Below, in pieces: positions 1 to 12,467 of a stretch of 64,000 nt of DNA. Within the stretch, counting starts at the first letter, position 1. Every line of letters starts with the position of its first letter. The notes under the pieces were generated by a model. That model had not been told where the DNA came from. It saw only the letters and a program-made list of their open reading frames with translations, and searched no databases. The stretch is from assembly GCA_963377175.1 (NCBI GenBank), contig CAUJNA010003506.1:55001-119000 (forward strand). Direction: 5' to 3'. This DNA is from Effrenium voratum (taxonomy: Eukaryota > Sar > Dinophyceae > Suessiales > Symbiodiniaceae). A program made the position numbers and the translations under genes.

Positions 1-2094
1 CATACAACACACAACGCGCAACACAGAACACAGAACACACAACACACAACAGAAAGGAGTGAATACCAGAGTCGACTATTGCTGATGCTGCAGGTAACTC
101 TTATCCATAGCAGTAGATGAACCTGGGACTGTAAGTCTTGACTGCCGAGTTAGTTGCTTTTGCTGGCTTCCTTTATTGAGGGATTAGCTCCGGACTTGAT
201 CCTTTCCGAGTTTTACAAGCCAGGGCACTGTCCAACAAGACTTAAATCCAGAATTAGTTCTTCTTGGGCACTCTTGCAAAAGAATGAAGCGCCTGAACTC
301 TGCCAGCCCTTTAGAAACTCGGCGGGCCCCTTTTGTCTTGGTTGACTGTGGACCTCTGTGTTTTGAAGCTTTCCGGCTTGAAGTCATTCGTGGCATTGGT
401 GGAATGCGAGAGCCCGCCCGCAGAGCGGGCAAACAGCTGCACCTTGGCAATAGCTGGAAGTGGTGCAGTTGAATGGCTCCACTCTTCGGCACAGCCCGAG
501 CAGAGCCGAAAGCTGACACATCTGCCCCAGGTCGTCGTGCCTTGTTGGGGTTCTGGAGCACCAAGCCTGCGCCAAAAGGTGGAGGTTCTTGGGCTCTGAT
601 GATGACCATGTGCAAATTTCGGAGTTGGGCAAGCGCATGCAGGAAATAGACTTGACCTGCTTTTGTTTGTATCTTGGTTTGGGATCACCATTTGTTTGGT
701 GCTCTGGAACGGGAACTTTCGCTTGCGTGTCGTGAGACGGGAGAATGCAAAGAAGCGCGCCAAGTGGAGGGCGTGGCCAGCGCTATAGCCCAGCGAGCAG
801 GAAATGTTGCGAGGCTGGCAGCAGATCGCGTTGCTTCTCTCAATTGTTTCTTGTCCAAGCCTCCTGCCCGGATTGTGCTGCTTTCGACTGAATCTGTGCA
901 AAATATGGCCAGCTTCGATTTGGCAGAGGAGTCAGAGGAGTGGCTTTTGACCCAGAACCTTCCATGTTTCTGCGTGGACTTTACTTGACAGACCAATGTG
1001 GCACGTCTGCTGTTGGGAGTGGCTCGACCGTTCTCATTGCTTTTCCCAGCGCCAGCAGCATGCCGCGCTACTGCCCCGGCGTCCCCGCCATGGCGTGCAT
1101 TTTCAGCACCAGCGTGCCCGGCGAGCGGGCGCAGCCCAGCCCCGGGCAGACGGTGTGCGTGTGGTGCGACGAAGGCCGCCTACTCCTGGCCGCGGAGAAA
1201 AACCAGAGCTTCCTCGCGCGGAAAGCCGCATCTTCGCTTTTGCCTTGTTTTGTTTCTCTTGTCTCACAGTGAATCCATGGCCTGCTCGCCAAAAAGTTCG
1301 TAGCTATGTCAAAGAGTGCTGGCGTGACCTTGAAACACGGCTTTTTCGACAATGCTTGCTGCAACGGGGCTGAGGCTGCGTTGGAAAGCCAGGAGGCTAT
1401 GCCACAAGTCCAGCTGCATCGTTGCCTCCAGCACAGCTGTAGAGCCCAATAGCATTTTGGTCACATGTGTTTGACACATGTGTCAACCGCTGCGCGGGGT
1501 CAAGAGTAAAGTGGCAAAGTCCGCATGGTCAAGATTTCGGCTCAGGCCTTGACGGGGCGTCTTGCTTGATCACGGACATGCTTGTGGGTGGAGCATTTGC
1601 GTGGGACGAACGCGGCCATGACTTTTGCAAACCCGTCTTTCCCGCTTATCCCCTTCCTTGTTATACTCATTACCCTTCACACTCATTTCCGTCGCAAACC
1701 GATGAGGCCATGGAGTTAGCATGCGTTTGCCAAGAACGCGTAGAAGATGTCAGATGGACTTACAGGCGATCTGCTTGTAACACTCAGCCCTCGCACGAGG
1801 GCCAGTTTCTTTTTTTCAACGATGACAATTACCCACGGATTTGAAGATGCTTGAAGCGCAGGTTTCGGAGCCGTGCCGGACGGGTCTACGCAGAACATTT
1901 GTAGCTCTTTTGCAGACAGTTCAGAGGACGTCTGCGTGGCCCGCACACAGCGTGCCTCGCGGTGCAAAAACCCGCGAACACATCTACAGGCAACATTGCG
2001 ACGAGGCCCAGTCGATTCCTTCACCCTTCTCAAGCCAGAAGCTAAAGGAATTAACTCCTGAGTTGATTCCAAATACTCACAGGTTGAACGCAGC
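1..2094. other. Host DNA without a supportable gene
   Basis: The first 60 bases are a CA-rich microsatellite edge. The rest is mixed-composition DNA in which short open frames occur on both strands, the longest about 590 bases on the minus strand at 311-901, with no recognisable domain and no coherent splice pattern. A perfect 16-bp palindrome (TTGACACATGTGTCAA) lies at 1,471-1,486. I see no gene I can support. Confidence 0.6.
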
Positions 2095-2690
2095 GCGCAA
2101 CACACAACACGCAACACACAACACCACGCAACACAAAATACACAGCGCGCAACACACAACCTACCCGCACAAGCAACACACACAACACACACCACACACC
2201 ACACAACACGCAACACGCAACACACAACACACACAGCGCAACACACACACACAACGCAAAACACAACACACACACAACACAACACAACACAACACAACAC
2301 AACGCAACGCAACGCAACGCGACCCGACCCGACCCAACCCAACACAACACAACACAACACAACACAACACAACGCAACGCAACGCAACACAACACAACAC
2401 ACCACACCACACCACACCACACCGCACAACACACAACACACAACACACAACACACACAACGCACAACACACAACACACAACACACAAAACACAACGCAGC
2501 GCACAGCACAACACACACACACACACACCACACACACACACACACGCAACACACAGCACACAACACAAACACACAACACGCAGCGTGCAACACAGAACGC
2601 AACACACAACACACGCGCGCGCAACACACAACACCACAACACGCAACACACAACACGCACACACATCCACATAAACATAAACACACGCCA
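2095..2690. repeat. CAACA/ACACA microsatellite array
   Basis: About 600 bases built from CAACA, ACACAAC, CAACG and CACA units, giving open frames of only Thr/His/Asn/Gln on one strand and Cys/Val/Leu on the other. These frames are products of the repeat, not genes. A second, very similar array lies at 26,735-27,690 and a third at 56,990-57,680. Confidence 0.95.
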
Positions 2691-3074
2691 ACACTCCTAA
2701 CGCATGAGCAGGTTGCTGTTTCGAGTGTTTCCAAACTGATCCCGTAGGTTCCTGCGCGCGCATCCCATGTGTACAGGAGACAGGGGCGAGAGTAACCATC
2801 CACGAGCGGCCGGACCATGAGGGCGGGTCGGGACCCAAAGGCTGCGCGTAGGCCACATGTGCCACGGGCAACAGACCGGTTCTTTACTTGAGGTTGGTAG
2901 GCTTGTGTTTTGTTTGCGTTTGCAGTTGCGGCTTGGATGAAGTTGCTGTCGTTCTCTTTCTTCCCATGTGATCGTGTTGTGTTTGCCCGGCCTCCCTCCA
3001 CCTCCCAACTAAAGTACGGGCCCTCCAACAATCCGTCCCTCTTGAAGTCGAGGCCTTACTTCGCCATCCTCGGC
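2661..3074. repeat. Long direct repeat, copy 1
   Basis: This stretch is repeated, apparently base for base, at 27,685-28,098 (offset 25,024). The similarity continues upstream through the CAACA arrays with small differences. Copy 2 stops exactly at the 100-N gap. It may be a real segmental duplication or an assembly duplicate of one locus. Confidence 0.9.
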
Positions 3075-4795
3075 ACGCAAGAAGCCCGGGAGATGGCCAA
3101 GATGCACGTAAGGGCGTGGGCCTCGCGGTGAATGTGCGTGTGTGTGTGTTTTTGTTTTTCTGGTGGAGTCCTTTTTGCTGCTAACATTGTGAACGGAAAC
3201 CAAAAGGGAAATGACCATCAAACTCGAGATTCGCTGGTTCTTGCTTGTGCATTTGTCGGAATCCATTTCCTCTTCGGCACCTTCTTGGGCGCTGTGATGC
3301 TGGAGCTGCGGCGCACATTCTGGGGGTGCTTGTCAAGGAATTGGCAGGTCTTTCCGAGCTCTTCCATGACGGGTCTGGCAATTTTAAGAGTTCTTGACCT
3401 CGGCATCGTTTCTTCCACTTCTGCTCTTGCCAAAGCTGCGGTGCTGCCACTTCTTGACTCTTGGCTTACGCCTCGAGCGTTCTAAGAGTACTCGACTCCT
3501 CAAATCAGAGCCTGTTGAATCTCAAGTTTCAGATCGCAGCTTTCTTTGTACCCAACGCTTCAAATTACTTCAAATCAGAACTCGTCGGACCTCAGCTGCA
3601 GTCAATTCCGCACTCAACGCGGCTGGCTTGGGAGATCTGGAGGTTGGATCTGGACTGAACGATCTGTAGGCCTGGCTCGACGTGAACTCCCGTGCCTTTC
3701 AGCCGGAAGGCCGCAAGCTCCGCACCGGAAGTTGAAGGAAACATGAGGAAGGTCCATGCCCGGAGGGGTGAAAACAATGGGATGGGTCCGTTGCTTTTTT
3801 GGAGGGGGCCAATCAAGAGGAAGCCAAGCATCTCCATTTGACCGGGCTCTTTTGTTTTGCTTCGAGAGTAGAAATCGAGGGTGCCAAGATGGTTTGCAAT
3901 GCAAAACACGGTTCAGCTTTTGGGTGAGTGTTTTTTCAGGGTACCCTTTGTTTGCTCGGGCCCTTTTTGCCATGATGATCCAGTCGTGAGCGCAGGCTTG
4001 CCTGCGGCCCCGCTGGCAGCCCCGCTGGCGGCCCCGTGGGCTTCTCATGGTGGCGAGAGGGGAGAGGATCTACGCGCGTGTGTGGGTTCTGCTTTGACAC
4101 CAAGCGTGCCAAGCGAGTGTGGGTTTTTGAGGGTACTCCTTGTGGGGTTGGTTGAAAGGCAAGCGAAAGGCAACCGGCCATTTGCAAGGTCCCACATGCC
4201 CAAACAACTCCTGAGCGGCCACACCAACTCTGGATCGAGCTCACACGGCGTGTCAAGCTGCCACGCGCTTTCCCACGTAACACACGAGCTGCGCTTGAAT
4301 AGTCACTAGATGATCACCAAACAAAACAGGCAGCTTGCCAAAGGTCTAAGAAATACAGTAGATATAAATGAATAATTACATAAATTAATAGACAAGCAGC
4401 AGCGAATAAAACATAATTATGTAGATAAACACATATATGTTTTCGAGCGGATATACGCAATATGTACATATTTACATGGTGGATAGGGTGGGGGTATTGA
4501 GACGAGGGCTCATGTTTTCCGCAGAAGCTTCCATGAACGTTTTCTCATTTCCTGAGGCCTTTTCAGCTTCCAGAAGGCTTGGAGTTGATTTCATGGGTCT
4601 CAGGCTGTCGGGGAAGCTGTTTCCCATTTTGTTGGGGTTGCTTCTTAAAGCTTGATTTTAGGGGGTGCCTCAAAAAAGACGGGCTCTTTTTTGGGTACCC
4701 CGGCACCCCCAATTGGTGCGGGCCGAGCCCAAGTGACCGGAAGGTTTGTTTGAGGTTGCTGGAGATCTCAGCGGAATGAAACCGCACCCAAGGAT
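3075..4795. other. Host DNA without a supportable gene
   Basis: Mixed-composition sequence with short frames only. It contains several pieces of a loose dispersed motif (GGGTACC / AGGGTAC followed by CTTT or CCTT and C-rich tails), for example near 3,938, 4,129 and 4,695, probably remnants of one small interspersed repeat. A short AT-rich patch lies at 4,335-4,435. No gene recognised. Confidence 0.5.
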
Positions 4796-4909
4796 TTGTT
4801 GCAGTCTGCGCAAGCTCATCAAACCGATCCATTGGATCAGATACGAATGGCTTACTTCGCTGAAGCCAGCGTGATCGCGCTGAAGGGCCTTGCTTCCATG
4901 GGATACAGG
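4796..4909 (+). other. Exon-like segment, unidentified
   Basis: An open stretch whose translation looks like ordinary protein (DPLDQIRMAYFAEASVIALK and onward), ending near a GGATACAG|GG position that could be a splice border. No partner exon was found and no family is recognised, so this is a weak call based only on amino-acid composition. Confidence 0.2.
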
Positions 4910-5749
4910 GGTCAGGTGAACATCCAAGTGAGACACTTTGACCTCCAGAAAGTTTGTCGCAGAGTCAAAAAGCCTTGTTTTCCTTGCCCAGTTTGGTCCG
5001 TTGCATGAGATGCAAGACACCGCGAGTCTGGACGACTCGCTAGTCTCCGCAGGCTTCCCACCGGGGTTTCCGCCACCTTTCGGAGGCGGGAGCTGGGGGG
5101 TCGGGGTCGGAAGATGCCAAGTTGTTTGGACGGAGAGGCGACATGCCCCCGGGCTTTCCTCCTGGCAGCTCGGCGCGGAGAATGGGAGTCGGAAGGCTCT
5201 AGGCTTCAAATCGGTGGAAGAGCTCGACGCTTCAAAGGTCTGGGCTATTGCCTATGTTTCTGACCCGCGCTTGATCCAACCATTGAAATTACACAAGAAA
5301 CCGGATGCAAGACGGGGAGGCCGGTCTGAGCCGAGGCTTTCCTGTTGGCCTGCCCGCTGGCTTTCCCCCCGGCTTCCCGGCCTTCCCGCTGCGGCCTCAT
5401 GCGCAGAGTGGGTGTGTTGAGGCTACCCGGTACCCTTTTTAAGGTTGGCTTAAGAAAGACCAGGGAAAGCCGCGCACCCCCAATTTTGACAGCAAGACTT
5501 GCGGACTTCTTGCCTCGAACCTCAAAAAAGGTGAGTGTCAGGTTGTATGGTCTTGCGGTCTGCAAAGTTGGCTGGGGGTTTTGTTGGGCCAGTTCGGCAT
5601 GCTGGTTCGGCCCAGGCCGGCCGTGCCAGGCGGGGGTTGGGCATGGGACCTATGGCTTTGTCTCAAATAACCAGAATTGTGGTTTTCCTTTGGCTGTCCT
5701 TTAAAGCCACACCCCACAAAGGTACCCTTAAAAACAGACACCCCATGTT
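4910..5749. other. Host DNA without a supportable gene
   Basis: GC-rich, with two further copies of the GGTACCC...CCCCCAATT-type dispersed motif near 5,428 and 5,718. Nothing assignable to a protein family. Confidence 0.5.
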
Positions 5750-5905
5750 TTGTTTTTTGCTTGTTTGTCTGCCTGCCTGCCTGCCTGTCCGTTCTGTTGT
5801 GCGTTTGTCCAGTCAATCAGTCAGCTTGTGTATCTGTCTGTCTTTTTATTTCGCCGTCTGTTTGTCCGTCCGTACGTGCTTCAGTTTGTCCCTCTATCTA
5901 TTTGT

Positions 5906-5940
<35 letters not shown>

Positions 5941-6430
5941 CTTGTCTGTCCTCTGTCTCTGTCTCTATCTACATGTCTGTCTGCTCTTTGTGTGTTGTGA
6001 TGTGTTGTGCAGTTCTGTTCTTGTTTTGTGTTTGTTTGTTAATGATTTGCTTGCATTTTGTGTTTGTTTGTTTGTTTGTTTGTTTGTTTGTTGGTTGGTT
6101 GGTGGGTTGGTTGGCGTGCCGTGCTGCTGCTGGTGCTGGTGCTGGTGCTGGTGCTGGTGCTGGTGCTGGTGCGGGGGGCGGTGCGGTGCGATGGGGTGGT
6201 GGGGTGGGGCGGGGTGGGGTGGGGTGGGGTGTGCGGTGGGTGCGCGGTGCGGTGGGTGGGGCGAGGCAGGGTGGGGCAGGCGGCGGGCGGCGGGGCGGCG
6301 GGCGGCGGGGCGGGGGCGGGGGGGCGACGGCGCGGGGTGGGCGGGGGGGGGGGCTCGGGGTGGGCGGCCCGGGTGGGGCAGGGCTGGGCGGGGCTGGGCG
6401 GGGCTGGGTCCGGGCCCGGGTCAGGGCCGA
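5750..6430. repeat. Simple-repeat block: TGCC/TGTC/TTTG then GCTGGT and G-rich
   Basis: Starts as runs of TGCC, TGTC and TTTG/TTGG tetranucleotides, continues at about 6,121-6,170 as GCTGGT hexamers, then becomes a very G-rich tract (GGGGT, GGCGGGC) to about 6,430. Long reading frames through it on both strands are low-complexity artefacts. Confidence 0.95.
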
Positions 6431-7269
6431 GCGCCTCTTGACTCTCATTTCTTATTTCCTGATGCGCTGCTTTCTTCCTTCCTTCCTTCTGGTGTTTCTT
6501 TCCTTTTCCGTTTCGTTTCTGTCTTTTTCTTCTTCTTTTCATGTTTCTTCGCTCCACCGGCAGCAGCTCAAGCCCAAGGGTTTCTGCAGAGCGTTGCTCG
6601 GCGAAACAAGGTTTTGCAAGGCGGCCGCGCAAAGCCACAGTAAAACGACAGGGTCCCCCAAAAAACGATAGCTGGGTTGATTGCATGTGTAGTCCTGCCC
6701 AGGTTGCGCTTTGCACGAGCAAGTCTGGGGTTGTTGTGTTGCACGGCGCCCAGGATGTTTTGACAGAGGACGACCTCATGGTCCGCCCTCCGAGTGACCT
6801 AAGCAATGCCAGCTACCTGGTAACCAACGCGGATCCAACGCATCTTCCGAAACATTAGCCAGTTTAGCGTGCCAGTCGTCCAAGACCTACCTGCCAGTCA
6901 TCCAAGACCTACCTTGTCTTGTTTCTCTCCTCCAACACGCTAGAGCTTTTGCAGATGGCTGACCCGTGGAAAAGGAAGACAAAACAACACGGGGTTGTCT
7001 TCAAAGAGCAAACGCTCCCCCCCAAAAACAGAACCGATGGTTTCTGTGCGCTTTGCTTTGGACAAACGGCCCCTTCCAAAAAACAAACTCATTCCCAACT
7101 TTTGGACGCGTGAATCTAGACCCCCGGCTCGTGGAAGGCGGAGACTGGTTTCAGCTGAATGGTTGTGGAAACAAGCCACCTCCACACCGGCCGCCGTTTC
7201 TCAATCTAGTTTGGCACACACATTATTATACAGTGGCCAGACTTCTCCGAACGGAACCTTCCCGGGCAG
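6431..7269. other. Host DNA without a supportable gene
   Basis: Begins with a pyrimidine-rich stretch (CTTCC/TTTCT) to about 6,540. A perfect tandem phrase, CCAGTCGTCCAAGACCTACC then CCAGTCATCCAAGACCTACC, occurs at about 6,870-6,912. No recognisable coding region. Confidence 0.5.
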
Positions 7270-7490
7270 AGTAGGGGTTGGGGTCGGGGGGTGGGGTGTG
7301 GGGTGGGGTGGGGTGGGGTGGGGGTGGGGGTGGGGTGGGGTGGGGTGGGGTGGGGTGGGGTGGGGTGGTGGGGTGGGGTGGGGTGGGGTGGGGCGGGGCG
7401 GGGTGGGGCGTGCGGGGTGGTGGGTGGGGTGGGGTGGGGGTGGGGTGGGGTGGTGGGGGGGTGGGGTGGGTGGGTGGGGTGGGGTGGAAG
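7270..7490 (+). repeat. GGGGT tandem array
   Basis: About 220 bases of near-continuous GGGGT/GGGGGT units on the plus strand with TGGGGTGG variants. Every few bases there is a run of four or more G, so the plus strand can form many overlapping G-quadruplexes. Confidence 0.95.
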
Positions 7491-8108
7491 GAAGGCGGAG
7501 AAGAAGGCGGCCCGCCGCGCAAAGAGAGAGGCAGGGCCGAGGACGGGAACCGCGGCACAGGCGGCGAAGAAGAAAAAGGCCGCCTGGAACGCAACGAGCG
7601 AAGCTAAGCGCAAAGCGCGCTTGGCTGACCTCCGAGCAACAGAGACCGAAACGGGCGAGGCGCCGGAGACAGATCAGAGAAAGCGAGCGACGAAGCGACG
7701 AACGAACCCGTAGGCCCCGCCGGAGCTGGCGGCCCGCCGGGAGTATAAGACCCACATGCGCGCGAACGCGCGCGCGGCCGAAAAAAGGCCGGGAAGCTGC
7801 CTGAGGGAGGGGGCGGGGCGCGGCCCGCGACGCAGGGCTGCTCCCGCCCTACACAAGGGTCAAGGCGCGCGGGCGCGAAAGGACGGAGACCGCGGCCGCG
7901 CCGTCGCCCGGCCAGGCGCCGCAGCCGGCAGAGGCGGAGGCCCTCTTCCAGGCTCGCGCGGGCCGGGCCGGGCGCCGGCATCTCGGTGCGCCGCAGGTGC
8001 GCCGCAGGTGCCGGAGCAGCCCACCAGGCGGGTCCGCGGCAAACAGCCGGCGCCGAAGAAGGTGCCGCTGGCGCGGATGAAGGCGCGCGGGGCGTTGACG
8101 AAGGCGCG
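7491..8108. other. Very GC-rich stretch, possibly coding, Ala/Lys/Arg-rich
   Basis: On the plus strand, about 7,491-7,713 reads as an Ala/Lys/Arg-rich segment rich in KK and KR, somewhat like histone-type basic tails, followed by a second open frame (7,756-8,108) rich in Ala, Arg and Gly. The composition alone would produce such frames, and no globular domain is visible, so I do not call a gene. Confidence 0.35.
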
Positions 8109-8335
8109 CGGGTGGGTGGGTGTGGGTGGGTGGGTGGGTGAGTGGGTGGGTGGGTGGGTGGGTGGGTGGGTGGGTGGGTGGGTGGGTGGGTGGGTTGGTT
8201 GGTTGGTTGGTTGGTTGGTTTCTCAGCGGCTGGCGGGCTGGCGGGCTGGCCGCTTTGCTTTGCTTTGCTTCGCTTCGCTTCGTTTCGCTTCGCTGCGCTT
8301 TGCTTTGCTTTGCTTTGCTTTGCTTGCTTGCTTGG
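8109..8335. repeat. GGGT, GGTT and CTTTG microsatellites
   Basis: GGGT/TGGG units from 8,109 to about 8,190, GGTT units to 8,220, then CTTTG/CTTCG pentamers from about 8,253 to 8,325 ending in CTTG. All are simple tandem repeats. Confidence 0.95.
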
Positions 8336-10345
8336 TCAGTGCTGTTCATTGCGTATTCAGTGCTACGCAGTGCCTATTCAGTGCTTGTTCAGTGCTGTTT
8401 ACAAGCTGTTTACATGTTGAGTTATTGGTACGTGCGTGTGTTGGTGGCTAGATGATAGTTCGCTTCTTTGGTTGTTCGGGTTTTTGTTTTGTAGCACGGA
8501 TTGCTATTTCAAATCCACCCATTGTTCTTGATTCGACAACTGTTAGCATGCAGCAGTAGGGGGTGCGCAGTACACCAAAAATTGTTTACGTGTTGGGTGG
8601 CAAGTTACGGGCCTGGTCTAGAGCTCGGCGTTTGGTGGCGCCTCTAAAGGATACAGAAACAGGACGGTTTATGAACATTTACTCAAGATCCCGCGACCCA
8701 AACACAAAACAGAGACATGCTCAACACGGACCCGTGTGAGGCGGTTGCGCTCCACAACAACTCATGATACCCGAGCAAAGAAGTTTAGGTTGAAGAGAAC
8801 TTTCTGCCGTTGGAGAGCGTTTGATCATTGTTTGTTGCTTGGCTCAACATGGAGTAGCGCCCAAATCGTGGCATGTGTAGCAAGACCAACAGCAGCGGGG
8901 GAAGGCAAAGCCGGGGAGCGGATGGGGTTCAACGCTGCCAGGCCCGGTTTTGGATGCCAGACTGGTGCAGGCACGAGGGACGGAATATGCAGCCTTTTCC
9001 AGTAATCACATGGGTGTTTTGTCAAAATAGAACCCCCCAAAGTGGAGTGTTTCCTTTTGGTTTGCCTTGAAATACCAACCAAATGAGATCCACCATTTTG
9101 AGAAAACACCAGATGCCTATACCAACATAGGACCTGGCGCTAAGCTCTCTCCGAGCCACTCTCGTCTCGTGCCGGCAAAACCCATGCGTTGTCCTGCGTA
9201 TCCCACAAACAAAACTCCAGCATTACCCTGAGCTACCCCACGCTAGCAAAATAACGTCGTTGTCCACAAAAACGAAGCCCCCAAGTGGTGCTACTCTGAG
9301 TCTAGCATGCCAACAAAGCCCAGCTTGCAGGGCTACCCTGAGAATCCCACACAACAAACTTCGAGGGTTTGCATATCCCACACCAGCAGAATGAAGGGTG
9401 ACCCTGCATATCCGCCAGCAAACTTGCAGGGCTAACATGCCGGCCAAGTAATCCGGAAGAGGGTGGACATTTGTCGAAAGATGTATTGATGCGGTGCGCT
9501 GTTGTTTTGCCAAGTTTCACTCGTTGCACGTGAGATATACGTTTGACATGTTCGACCAGCACGAAGGCCCCTCGTTGTTGATGTGGGGGTGTCTTTTTTA
9601 GGGGACTCCCCCAAAATGGTTTCGGTTTTCCTTTAGGTTTTGCTTTAGAACCCCCAAAACAGGGGTAATGAGGCACACCCACATGAGCCACAATCAAAAC
9701 CCGGGTAGACGAAGGTTAGTAAGGACGCCTTCTTCATTCTTTACATGGTTCTGGGTAGACCATTTTACTACCGGGTTTTGATTATGACTCACATCCTGAT
9801 TTGTTTTGTGGGAGGATGGACCAACTTCTGTTGGTTCAGAAACCCCCGCCGGCCTTGAGGCCGGATCCCATGGCATGTCGGCAGAGGTGCGGGGACTGCC
9901 GCGTGAAGCGAGGGGCTTCCGGTTATGCTCGTGTGCCTGTTGTGCCCACGCGCTTGTACCAAGAGCGCGCGCGTGGGCGTGGGCGTGGGGTTTCTGTGAT
10001 TCGTGTAGTTCAATGAACCAATGAAGGACAATGTTTGGCCTGCGGACCACGGCTAATATGCCTGCGTGTGTGCGTATTGTCGCAAATGGCAAGCTACTGT
10101 GACAATGGCAAATGGAAAAAGGCAAGCGGCAAGCTACTGTCACAGCAAATGGCAATGGCAAATGAGCAAATATATCACTATTCGACAAAGTGTTCAGATT
10201 CGCCACATCACGCATGATCGGCTTTAAGAAGCCGGCCTGTGTTGCAGTCAATCGGGGTGTAGACAATCGGACCTTTGCTTGGCCACTCCTCAATCGCCAC
10301 TGCAGAGTTCTACAAAGTTGCATGTATACATGTACCCGTATGTAT
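8336..10345. other. Host DNA without a supportable gene
   Basis: Contains short tandem phrases such as TTCAGTGCT (8,336-8,400), several similar segments around 9,190-9,440 built on CCCTGAGAATCCCACA / CCCTGCATATCC motifs, a further CCCCCAAAA dispersed repeat near 9,600-9,660, and a pair of inverted phrases around 9,690-9,790 (AATCAAAACCCGGGTAG ... CTACCGGGTTTTGATT). Short ATGGCAAATGG-type repeats occur at 10,085-10,165. No gene recognised. Confidence 0.5.
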
Positions 10346-10505
10346 GTAAATGTAATGTAATGTAATGGAATGGAATGGAATGTAATGGAATGTAATGGAA
10401 TGTAATGGAATGTAATGGAATGTGACATGTAATGGAATGGAATCTAATGTAATCTAGTGCAATGGAATGTAATGTAATGCAATGGAATGTAATGTAATGT
10501 ATGTA
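10346..10505. repeat. TGGAATGTAA tandem array
   Basis: About 160 bases of five- and ten-base units, mostly TGGAATGTAA with TGTAA and TGGAA variants. It is a simple satellite. The open frames across it (Ile/His/Phe/Leu-rich on the minus strand) are repeat artefacts. Confidence 0.9.
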
Positions 10506-11911
10506 TTTCGATAGCCTGTGAACCATTCCATTTGCACTGTTGCCTTTCTGGGTTCCCGTAATTGTCGAAATGACCGTGAATGAAGAACTGAATTGAGTAC
10601 CTTGTTGTGTATGCCAGGGTTAAGCCTCTAATGCAAATATGTATATCTCTGTTGTATATATATATATATGTATATATATCTATGTTATCATGAAGTTGAG
10701 GTTTGTGGTGGCACACAAAGGTTTTGCATCACAGGAGCATTGTCGAGCCGCTGTAGCTTACACGTGGACCTGAGAGAAAAAGCGAAATCACGGCCAACTG
10801 AGGGACACGCATTCAGTTCGATCGAGAATATATTTGCAAATGTATGAAGAGGTATCCTTTGTTGAGAGCTGGCATTTGCAGGATTCCCAATTTTCAAGGG
10901 TTTGATATGAGGACACCTGCGCTTACTGCAGTGAGGTGACATTTGCTGGCATCTCCCATGCTGTTGGAGGAATCGCACAAAGAAGAAGTACGGCCGTTCT
11001 CAACGTGTGGAACGTGCAAACAATACGCGGGGAGAGCATGGCAAAGCTTGCGAGGCGTACGATGAGATCTGAGTTTGAGGCGTTTCACCCAGGCGAGTTC
11101 GCGTTGGGAAAAAGGTCAGCAGGAGGGGGCTGGATCAACTTATTGGGGGAAGCACAAAGAGGGCCGAATGATTGTCCTCCCGTTCCTCTGGTGCAAGGAC
11201 TGGTGCGAGGAAGGGTGCAAAGCAGTAAAGCATGCGGTTTTCGTCTCTATTTTCCATGCTGGCAGGGCGGTTGGGATCTTGAAGCAACCATGCATACTGC
11301 TTCATTGCTTCGTTGCCTTCTGCTTTCAAACGGTGGCAACTTGAGCGCAGAGCCAGCCATGAACCTTCTGGGTTGACCAACTTAGACCCACAAAAGTTGG
11401 GGTCTCAATCAATCAGTGAAGATGCTGAGTTCAACAAATCACATTGGGCCGCTTCCAAGCTTCGCGTCCATGTTTGAACTTGTTTAGTTCAGATGTGTAA
11501 AGATAAGTGTGTGTGTGTTTATCATGCTGGAGGCAGTGCTCCCCTTGACCCTTGCGTTCGAGGCCGATTCCAAGAGGCCGTCGCACTTGTCAGAAGGTGT
11601 GGAGGATGGCAGACTTGCCCTTCTGCAGTGGACTTCCCGCAGCATCTTGGAGCCTTCGAATTGGGGCGGCCATGGAGGTCGCGGAAGTTTGGGCTGCGCC
11701 GCGCCTGGCTGGACCCGTGCGGGTGGGTGCCTGCCCGACTCCGCTCCATGTGCGCGTGCCTGCCGGGTCCAGCGTGCCCCTGGCGGCATGTGCGCCGTGC
11801 GTCTGGCGCGGCGCCTGGGTTGGCCTGGCCGCCCGGCTGAGCCGCTCGAGGCGAAGGCCGCCGGGTCGGCTGGGCCGGCTGGGCCGGAGGGCGAGGCAGC
11901 GTGAGGAGCAG
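10506..11911. other. Host DNA without a supportable gene
   Basis: Includes a TA run at 10,655-10,680 and short open frames. From about 11,590 the sequence becomes GC-rich and is probably the 5' flank or an upstream intron of the membrane-protein gene that follows. Confidence 0.5.
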
Positions 11912-12467
11912 ATGCTTCCGTGGGTGGCGGCCGGGGTGGTGGGCTTGTTGGCCTTGGGCCCCACCTTGCTGCTGGGCAGCATGGCGGCCTGGTGGACTTT
12001 CATCAGTCTGCCCATGGTGGCGGCCAACGTCTTCGTGGCCAGCTCGCTGATCGCCACCCTGGTGGCGTCCCTGGTTACGGCGGGCTGCGCCGGACTGCTG
12101 GTGTGGCTGGCCCTGGGCAATCCCATGCCCAAACTCACTTTTGCGGCCGAGAGCGAGATTGAGGGCACGAAGACGGAGGCGGAGGTCGAGGCCAGTTTGA
12201 ACATGTTTGAACCCAACCGATTGGGCAATACTTGAACATCCTGTCCAGGGCCTTGCTTCAGCGACATGTAGATTTTCCGCCATGTGCTTGGTCCAAGAGT
12301 TGGCGTTGGCTAAGTGATTAGAATCGATTAGAACCGCTAACACCCCCCCCCCCCGGTGGTAGGATCCTTTCCGTGACTGGGACCAGCGCTTCGCCAAGCT
12401 GCGACTGGCGGACCTGAGTCCGGACTCCAAGTTTGCCGAGCTGCGAGCCTTTGCGGCGCAGGCGTGA
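11912..12467 (+). CDS. Small integral membrane protein, two-exon model
   Basis: Exon 1 is modelled at 11,912-12,184 (91 codons from an ATG just after an AG) and exon 2 at 12,363-12,467 (34 codons plus TGA). The 178-base intron has a GT start (GAG|GTCGAG) and an AG end (GGTGGTAG|GATCC) and is in phase 0, so the two frames join cleanly into 125 residues. Third positions are strongly G/C in both exons. Residues about 4-70 hold two to three hydrophobic membrane segments. The remainder is polar and charged, ending FAELRAFAAQA. The family is not recognised. The protein could begin further upstream, since the same frame is open to 11,552. A long minus-strand frame over the same DNA is its antisense shadow. 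Confidence 0.5.

Noticed and set aside
1471..1486. Perfect 16-base palindrome as a regulatory site
   Set aside because: A single short palindrome without a neighbouring gene; could easily be chance.
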